From positions 31,597-95,596 of the forward strand of contig JAWXCB010000033.1 in NCBI GenBank assembly GCA_034440455.1: DNA of 64,000 nucleotides, given 5' to 3'. The position numbers were made by a program, and so were the translations under genes. A model generated the notes under the pieces. It had not been told where the DNA came from, made no database searches, and saw only the letters and a list, made by a program, of their open reading frames with translations. Below, piece by piece: positions 58,035 to 64,000 of this stretch (the stretch's first letter is position 1; each line of letters opens with the position of its first letter). The stretch is from JAWXCB01 sp034440455. Lineage in GTDB: Bacteria; Bacteroidota; Bacteroidia; Chitinophagales; CAIOSU01.

Positions 58035-58837
58035 CTAATAAATAGGATCAAGAATACTGTCGCCCACAAGCGGGAGAGAATGACTCTTTTCGTAATAGTT
58101 TGTTTTTGATTCGGTAAAGGTATTTTTTTTCCGGAGAAATCATAGAGATTGTTTCTGAATAGATTTTTCAGAATAGCGTAATCCTGGTTTGAGAATTTCA
58201 TTTGTTCATAGAGTGGGCTTATTACAACTTTGTAATTTATTTTACTTGTTTCCAAAATTCTTTTCACTTCCTGAAGCATAAAAACTTGTTTCGCGTTAAT
58301 TCTGTGATAGGAATCTGTTTGTTCACCATTGCGGGCGTAAAAAATGCTTTCGCGCGTTGAATAATAGGTATCCGGTGACTTGGTTATTTCCTTATCTGTT
58401 TCACGAAAGGATATCTGATTGGTGATTGTGTCATAGACTGTTCCGCGCTCTTCTGCTTAGCCAAACATAAATGGTTTGCATGATTCTGTAAGCACATAAG
58501 TGTAATAGATAATTAGAAGCTCAAAGTTGAAATATGCTTTTAAAGATTCAAGATGAAAAATGATTTTGCTTTCTCCAGTAACGAGAGGGTGTTTGAGGGC
58601 TAAACGCCCTCTGTGATTTCTTGAATAGAGAAAGGTGGCATCCCTGCAAGTGATTATCAGCGTATTGCGGATAGGCGCACGAATAGAATCAAGATATTTC
58701 AGCTTTGTGTAAATGCCGTAAATGGATTCGTCTGACGCATCAAACATAAATGGACTTGCATTTTCATCAAGATGCGCAGCCCAAGAATACGGGCGTTCAT
58801 GCTCAAAAAATAATTTCACCACTGCTCCTTGAGGCAC
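58035..58837 (-). pseudogene. Decayed SGNH-hydrolase-like gene (in-frame stop, frameshift, missing start)
   Basis: Two open pieces in the same frame, 58457-58837 and downstream to 58019, are separated only by TAA at 58457-58459 (FMFG-stop-AEERGTVYD). The second piece (YKVVISPLYEQMKFSNQDYA, NLYDFSGK) leaves frame at a run of eight T (plus strand 58123-58130). The other frame continues as NTFTESKTNYYEKSHSLPLV, then GDSILDPIY and a stop at 58035. The S-P-L-Y and D-F-S-G motifs resemble SGNH-fold proteins of surface-polysaccharide loci. No N-terminal anchor or start is visible; the first frame begins at a GTG right after a stop. Three defects make a pseudogene likely. Confidence 0.65.
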
Positions 58838-58968
58838 ATTTTCTTATACATCTGTCCGTGAAATGAGTTTTTCAAAGGACTCTTGTAATCTTTTCTTTAT
58901 GAGAAGTATGTATGAAATAATAAAACAAGATTCATCAGCAAGTTTGAATTGTTTTTAATCTCTTTCTT

Positions 58969-59010
58969 AAAACAAAAACGCCCCGGAATTACCCGAGGCG
59001 ATTTTGTTTT
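58969..59010 (-). terminator. Intrinsic terminator downstream of the repeat-rich giant gene
   Basis: AAAACAAAAACGCC on the left pairs with GGCG-ATTTTGTTTT on the right around CCGGAATTACCCGA. On the minus strand it lies 36 nt after the stop of the gene at 59046 and has a T-rich 3' side. Confidence 0.75.
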
Positions 59011-59045
59011 AAAAACGCAACACTCCACACCCAACCCTCAATACT

Positions 59046-62000
59046 CTATCTGTTTAGTATCAACTTTCTGTTATGAATCTTTCCGTCTTCCGTGATGAGG
59101 CGGTAGAAGTACATGCCGTTGGCGAGCGTGCCTGCATTGAATTTGTGCAGTTGCGTTTCACCGCCTCTTACATTTCCTTCAAAGATTTCGCCAATCACTT
59201 TTCCTTCGAGGTTCACAATTTCAACGCGCACTCTTGCATCGCTGCTCAGGCTGAACTCGATGTTCACCGTTTCGCTGAACGGATTTGGATAAGCCGCCAG
59301 CGTCACTTCTTCTTCATTGGGTTGTTCGGCAATATCTTCCATGCTCATCTTGCTGCTTCCTGTGTTGATGACGGTAATGGTGATAGTCTTTGGCGTTCCT
59401 ACAATTCCTGTAGCATAATTTCCTGAATAGGGCGTAGCGGTAATCGTGTAAGTACCGGGTGTTACATTCCATTTGTGATAGTTGCCGGGCGGATTATCAC
59501 CCATCAGCGCATAAGGCACAGCATTTTCAGTCTGGAAATTGCTGTTGGAGTTCAGTTTGAACCTGATGCTTTCTGTGCCGGTGTTTGTGCAAAGGTTCGC
59601 TCTTACACTTACGTCAGGATAGATTGCAAGGTCAATGATTGCACCGTTGTTCAAAGTGCCGATGTCAAGGTCAGTGGCGGAATTTACCAGAGTGAAGGAA
59701 GTCACCACTCTTAAAATGAGCGTATTTGAGCAGACTCCATTGGTGCAGACATCATTGGTGCAAGAGTTGTTGTCGTTGCATTGCGCGTTGGTCGAGCAGC
59801 AGTTTTGATTGGGTGAATTTGAACACACGTTGTTTTGAGCGCATACATCATTGGTGCAGGGATTATTGTCATTACATTGCGCGTTGCTCGTGCAGCAATT
59901 CTGAATTGGCGTGAACACGCATCCGGAGGAGGAATTGCAACTGTTGAGCGTACAAGGGTTGTTGTCATTGCAGACAATGGGGGTATTGAGGCAGTTGCCA
60001 TTTGAAGGATTGCATGCGTCAGTAGTGCAAGCGCTATTGTCATTGCAGTTTTTCGGAACGCTTACGCAGATGCCATTTACACATGCATCATTGGTGCAAA
60101 GGTTGTTATCACTGCATTGAGCGTTGTTGGTGCATTGCGGAGCGCACGGCACATTTGGACCTTGAATAAGCACGGTAATGGTTTTGGGCGTTCCGGCTGT
60201 TCCTGTTCCATTAGCACCTGAGTAAGGTGTTGCCGTGATGGTGTATAGTCCCGGTGCAACATTCCAATTGTTGTAATTACCGGGAGGACTATCCCCCGCA
60301 ATGGCATACGGAGCAATGTTCTCAGTCTTGTAATTGCTGTTGTTATTCAATTTAAACTTCACGCTGCCCACGGGAGAGACACAAAGGTTTGCCCTGATGT
60401 TAATATTTGGTGTGCAGGAACGCTTGATCGTGTCGCTTGCATTCAGCGTGCGGATGTCCACATCAGTGGAAGAATTAATGAGCGTTAATGAAACCACTTC
60501 GAGTGTGCACGGCTGACAATTTGGATTGGGCGAGAACACGCATCCTGATCCCGGGTTGCAGGCGTCAATTGTGCAAGAATTATTGTCATTGCAATTGACA
60601 GCCGTACCAGGCTGACATGAGCCACCGGAACAAGCATCGCCAGTAGTACAGGCGTTGCCGTCACTGCATGAAGCTGTATTGTTAGTGGTCACACATCCGG
60701 AAGCTGGGTTGCAAGAGTTGTCCGTGCAGGGATTGTTGTCGGTACAAGTTAAAGGAGTGCCCGCTTGACAAGAGCCGCCTGAACAAACATCGCCCGTAGT
60801 GCAAGCATTGCCATCACTGCATGAAGTTGAATTATTGGTAAACACGCAGTTGCCATTAGTCGGGTTGCAGGCATCTGAGGTGCAAATATTATTGTCATTG
60901 CATGTCACATTTAGGCAAAGGTTTCCACAGTCCGGAATCGGAGTTCCTACACAAGCGCCACCCGAACATACATCATTGGTGCAAGCATTGCCGTCACTGC
61001 ATGGAGCAGAATTGTTGGTGGTCACACAACCTGAAGCCGGATCACATGAGTTATCCGTGCAGGGATTGTTGTCGGTGCAAGATAAAGCAGCACCTCCTTG
61101 GCAAGAACCACCTGAACAAACATCGCCCGTAGTGCAAGCATTGCCATCACTGCATGAAGCTGTATTGTTAGTGGTCACACATCCGGAAGCTGGGTTGCAA
61201 GAGTTGTCCGTGCAGGGATTGTTGTCGGTGCAAGATAAAGCAGCACCTCCTTGGCAAGAACCACCTGAACAAACATCACTGGTAGTACATGCGTTACCGT
61301 CATCGCAAGAAGAAGAGTTATTCGAGGTAACGCATCCTGATGAAGGATTGCATGAATTATCCGTACAGGGATTATTGTCGGTACACTCAATTGCTAAACT
61401 GCTGCAAGTTCCATTGTTACATTTATCAGCAGTGCAGGCATCGCCATCATCACACGTACTATTATTGTTCGTGTAAACACAGCCGCCAACAAGGTAGCAT
61501 TCATCATTGGTGCAAGGGTTATTGTCGTTGCATGAAATAGGATCACCCGAGCAGGAACCACCGGAGCAAATATCTCCATCGGTGCAGGCACTGCCATCAT
61601 CGCATGAAGCGAAGTTGTTGGTATAGGAACAGCCGTTAATAAGATCGCAATCATCATCGGTGCAGGGGTTGTTATCATCGCAATCAACAGGAGTATGTGT
61701 GCATCCTAATGAAACATTACATTCATCCGATGTGCAGGCATCGCTGTCATCGCAATTTGCTTCAACCGTTGCTGTTGCCGTGCAGGATGATGTGTTTCCA
61801 CATGCGTCTTCCACAGTAAGCGTAACCGATACTCCGACAACATCAGCGCAAGTGAAATCGGTTTTGTCAAGTGAAATGCTGACAATTCCGCACACATCAG
61901 AACTTCCGTCATCCACTAAATCAGCAGTAATAGATGCGTTTCCTGTGCCATCCAACTGTACGTTGATGTCTTTGCAAACGGCAGTCGGGTCATCATTATC

Positions 62001-64000
62001 TTCCACCGTAATTGTTTGTAAACAGGAAGTCGGGTTTCCACATTCATCGGTGCAAGTCCATGTTCTTTCAATCACAAATTCCTGCGGGCATGAGCCGGGA
62101 ATTGTATTGTCAGAGTAAGCAAGGGTTTCACCACAGGAAGCAGCGCCTGTATTTGACGTATCTGTTGATGCTGTGCAATCAAGGGTAACGTCAGCAGGGC
62201 AGGTAATTTCAGGAGCTTCCGTATCGGAAACTGAAATCGTCTGAATACAAGTAGAAGTATTGCCACATGCATCTGCGCAAGTCCATGTTCTTTCAATCAT
62301 GTATTGATTGGGGCATAAGCCGGGAGCGGTAACATCAGAATATGTTGGCGTTGCGTTCGGGTCGCAGTCGGTGCATGTTGCCGAGCCGGTGTTTGTCGGG
62401 TCGGTGGATTCAGTGCTTTCAATGGTTGTGCTGCCAGGACAAGAGATGACGGGATCCGTGTTGTCTTCAACATTGAATGAACCTAAAGTAATCCCGGAGG
62501 TATTGCCGCAAGCATCGGTAGCAACAAACGTGTAGGTACTTCCATAGGAACCTCCGCAGCCGGGTATAAGGGTAACCAGTTCGTAACTAACAGTTACACT
62601 GCCGCATAAATCATCTGTCGTAACTCCTCCATTATTTGCAAGCCACCCGTCAAGGTCTTCCGCATTGCCCACACCGCATTCAACCGTGAGCGGGGTAGCA
62701 AATGTTACAAATTCCGGATCTTCAGTATCTTCAATAGTAAAGGTTGCGGATGTTGTTGCCGTGTTTCCGCAATCATCAGTTGCTGTGAAAATTACTGTTG
62801 CCGTTCCTGTTTCTCCGCAACCATCACTTAAGTCTGTAAAATCATGGCTCCATGTTACATCTCCGCAAATGTCGCTTGCTGTTGCACCGCCATTGTTGGC
62901 GAGCCAGTTGTTTAGCGTGTCGGTATTTCCAGCGCCATCACATTCCACTATTGCATCAGATGCTTCAGTGTCAATGGTGGGTGGAGTAGTGTCTTCAATT
63001 TTGAATGTTGCAGAAGTAGTTGTAGTGTTGCCGCAAGCGTCTGCGAATGTGAAGGTAACAACAGCGCTTCCGGTTAAACCGCAATCATCGCTTAATGCTG
63101 TGAAATCATCCTCTACGAAGAACCCTACATCACAAAGGTCGCCTACTAACTTCAGGCTTCCATTTTCGGCAAGCCATGTGTTCAGGTCAGCAGTGTTTCC
63201 TGCGCCATCACATTCAACTGTGAGGTCGGTTGCAGGAGTAACATTCGGACTCTTTGTATCTTCTCTTTTATAAGTTGCAGAAGTTGTTGCAGTGTTTCCG
63301 CAATCGTCTGTTGCAGTAAAGGTTACCACAACGCTTCCTGTTCCGCTGCATCCTGTGAGAGGCAGAGTAAAATCATGACTCCACACCACATCACTGCAAT
63401 TATCACTTGCCTCTGCGCTACCGTTATTATTCAGCCATTGGTCAAGGAAGTTGTCATTGAGGCCACATTCTATTGTAATGTCTTCAGCAGGCGTAGTAAC
63501 TGAAGGCGCAGTGTTGTCTTCAATAGTAAATGTTGCAGACGTAGTTGCAGTGTGACCGCATTCATCGGTGGCAGTAAAAGTTACCGTAGTTTTTCCGGTA
63601 GCTCCACAACCATCTGTGAAGGCAGTGTAATCATTTGTCCACGTTACGCTGCCACAAGCATCGCTTGCAGAAGCGTCACCGTTTGAGCCGAGCCAGATCG
63701 AGAATTCAGACAAGTTGCCCAAACCATCACATTCCACTGTATCATTTTTAGCAGGTTCACTGATAGATGGAGCGAGGTTGTCTTCAATGGTGAATGTTGC
63801 AGAAGTGGTAGTCGTATTTCCGCAAGCATCCGTTGCTGTGAAGATTACAGTTGCGCTTCCCGTGTTTCCGCATTCATCACTTAATTCGGTGAAATCATTT
63901 GTCCATGTTACGTTTCCGCAAGCATCGCTTGCATCAGCACCGCCATTGTCAGCGAGCCAAGCGTTCAATTCTGAATCATTATTCGGACCACATTCATTTG
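59046..64000 (-). CDS. Giant repeat-rich T9SS surface protein (partial, 5' end outside the window)
   Basis: More than 1640 residues are visible and the frame stays open to the window edge. The first 750 residues are about nine HYR-like beta-sandwich repeats of roughly 86 residues (ASDACGSVTWTNDY, TFTATDECGHTATTSATFTI). Then some twenty short Cys-rich units follow, of the form C-x-D-N-N-P-C-T-x-x-x-C (CTDNNPCTDNSCNPASGCVT), like the Dictyostelium CTDC repeat. Two Ig-like modules (APYAIAGDSPPGNYNNW, TITATPYSG) are interspersed, and the protein ends in a type-A sorting domain (YPNPFSETVNIEFSLS). The same Ig-like module occurs in the 2408-residue protein. Probable surface adhesin. A terminator follows. 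Confidence 0.85.
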   Translation of the reverse strand, partial: NECGPNNDSELNAWLADNGGADASDACGNVTWTNDFTELSDECGNTGSATVIFTATDACGNTTTTSATFTIEDNLAPSISEPAKNDTVECDGLGNLSEFSIWLGSNGDASASDACGSVTWTNDYTAFTDGCGATGKTTVTFTATDECGHTATTSATFTIEDNTAPSVTTPAEDITIECGLNDNFLDQWLNNNGSAEASDNCSDVVWSHDFTLPLTGCSGTGSVVVTFTATDDCGNTATTSATYKREDTKSPNVTPATDLTVECDGAGNTADLNTWLAENGSLKLVGDLCDVGFFVEDDFTALSDDCGLTGSAVVTFTFADACGNTTTTSATFKIEDTTPPTIDTEASDAIVECDGAGNTDTLNNWLANNGGATASDICGDVTWSHDFTDLSDGCGETGTATVIFTATDDCGNTATTSATFTIEDTEDPEFVTFATPLTVECGVGNAEDLDGWLANNGGVTTDDLCGSVTVSYELVTLIPGCGGSYGSTYTFVATDACGNTSGITLGSFNVEDNTDPVISCPGSTTIESTESTDPTNTGSATCTDCDPNATPTYSDVTAPGLCPNQYMIERTWTCADACGNTSTCIQTISVSDTEAPEITCPADVTLDCTASTDTSNTGAASCGETLAYSDNTIPGSCPQEFVIERTWTCTDECGNPTSCLQTITVEDNDDPTAVCKDINVQLDGTGNASITADLVDDGSSDVCGIVSISLDKTDFTCADVVGVSVTLTVEDACGNTSSCTATATVEANCDDSDACTSDECNVSLGCTHTPVDCDDNNPCTDDDCDLINGCSYTNNFASCDDGSACTDGDICSGGSCSGDPISCNDNNPCTNDECYLVGGCVYTNNNSTCDDGDACTADKCNNGTCSSLAIECTDNNPCTDNSCNPSSGCVTSNNSSSCDDGNACTTSDVCSGGSCQGGAALSCTDNNPCTDNSCNPASGCVTTNNTASCSDGNACTTGDVCSGGSCQGGAALSCTDNNPCTDNSCDPASGCVTTNNSAPCSDGNACTNDVCSGGACVGTPIPDCGNLCLNVTCNDNNICTSDACNPTNGNCVFTNNSTSCSDGNACTTGDVCSGGSCQAGTPLTCTDNNPCTDNSCNPASGCVTTNNTASCSDGNACTTGDACSGGSCQPGTAVNCNDNNSCTIDACNPGSGCVFSPNPNCQPCTLEVVSLTLINSSTDVDIRTLNASDTIKRSCTPNINIRANLCVSPVGSVKFKLNNNSNYKTENIAPYAIAGDSPPGNYNNWNVAPGLYTITATPYSGANGTGTAGTPKTITVLIQGPNVPCAPQCTNNAQCSDNNLCTNDACVNGICVSVPKNCNDNSACTTDACNPSNGNCLNTPIVCNDNNPCTLNSCNSSSGCVFTPIQNCCTSNAQCNDNNPCTNDVCAQNNVCSNSPNQNCCSTNAQCNDNNSCTNDVCTNGVCSNTLILRVVTSFTLVNSATDLDIGTLNNGAIIDLAIYPDVSVRANLCTNTGTESIRFKLNSNSNFQTENAVPYALMGDNPPGNYHKWNVTPGTYTITATPYSGNYATGIVGTPKTITITVINTGSSKMSMEDIAEQPNEEEVTLAAYPNPFSETVNIEFSLSSDARVRVEIVNLEGKVIGEIFEGNVRGGETQLHKFNAGTLANGMYFYRLITEDGKIHNRKLILNR
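60661..60743. repeat. 83-bp intragenic repeat, copy 1 (copy 2 at 61147-61229)
   Basis: The two stretches in the Cys-rich part of the giant gene appear identical over 83 bp at an offset of 486 bp. Confidence 0.75.
61054..61124. repeat. 71-bp intragenic repeat, copy 1 (copy 2 at 61207-61277)
   Basis: It is identical over 71 bp at an offset of 153 bp, which corresponds to one 51-residue repeat unit. Confidence 0.75.

Noticed and set aside
58457..58459. Stop codon recoding (for example selenocysteine or pyrrolysine)
   Set aside because: The codon is TAA, which is not used for either, and a second lesion lies downstream, so decay is simpler.
60799..61476. Plus-strand 225-codon frame opposite the Cys-rich repeats
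   Set aside because: It is the antisense shadow of a repetitive gene; its own repeats simply mirror the CTDC units and it has no domain of its own.
60540..61760. Regularly spaced repeats resembling a CRISPR array
   Set aside because: The units are codon-periodic, encode Cys-rich protein repeats in a long open frame, and have no unique spacers.
62665..63273. Plus-strand 202-codon frame opposite the HYR-like repeats
   Set aside because: Antisense of the repetitive coding strand, with low-complexity Ser/Val content and no plausible start context.

Overview
The window looks like chromosome from a Bacteroidetes/Bacteroidota bacterium. The evidence is a PorP/SprF-family protein, several type IX secretion (T9SS) C-terminal sorting domains, a TonB-dependent receptor with a carboxypeptidase-like N-terminal domain, an HU-CCDC81/SPOR protein, a two-domain DAHP synthase/chorismate mutase, and repeated promoter -7 elements of the TAnnTTTG type. 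Shine-Dalgarno sequences are scarce. I saw no rRNA, tRNA, CRISPR array or intact transposase.

Layout. 1-11.1 kb: the tail of a probable T9SS type-B protein, a PorP/SprF gene, then a minus-strand envelope cluster (TonB-dependent receptor, 1072-aa TPR protein, beta-barrel protein, HU/SPOR protein) facing a second membrane-anchored SPOR protein. 11.1-17.7 kb: VTT/TVP38 membrane protein, a 59-aa basic protein, ClpB, asparaginase, a frameshifted STAS/SpoIIAA-like gene and 3-hydroxyacyl-CoA dehydrogenase. 18.2-23.1 kb: a secreted LamG/phosphoesterase protein, a broken MNT-HEPN pair and a peptide-binding lipoprotein. 23.7-28.1 kb: an aromatic amino-acid operon (prephenate dehydratase, aminotransferase, prephenate dehydrogenase, DAHP synthase/chorismate mutase). 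It is preceded by a short leader ORF with six aromatic codons in a row and a terminator/antiterminator pair, which is the layout of a transcription attenuator. 28.3-33.8 kb: acetoacetate-decarboxylase-like protein, MFS exporter, dicarboxylate symporter, rimM and rpsP. 33.9-35.5 kb: an arsR-arsM-arsC arsenic operon. 35.6-39.2 kb: sterol-desaturase-like enzyme, an unknown protein and EttA. 39.3-45.2 kb: a surface-glycan locus combining an acyl carrier protein, a KAS-III enzyme, two glycosyltransferases, a GNAT acyltransferase and a flippase. 45.2-64 kb: two giant T9SS proteins flanking trmD, a hybrid histidine kinase, another sterol-desaturase-like enzyme and a decayed SGNH-like gene.

Two themes cut across the window. 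Small palindromic repeats of at least three families lie between genes, and three of them sit in frame inside genes (two in signal-peptide regions, one in the linker of prephenate dehydratase). Several accessory genes (MNT antitoxin, PIN toxin, SGNH-like, STAS-like, a small secreted protein) carry frameshifts or stops, some at homopolymers, while the housekeeping genes and very long ORFs are intact. All coordinates and readings come from inspection only; no database search was run.
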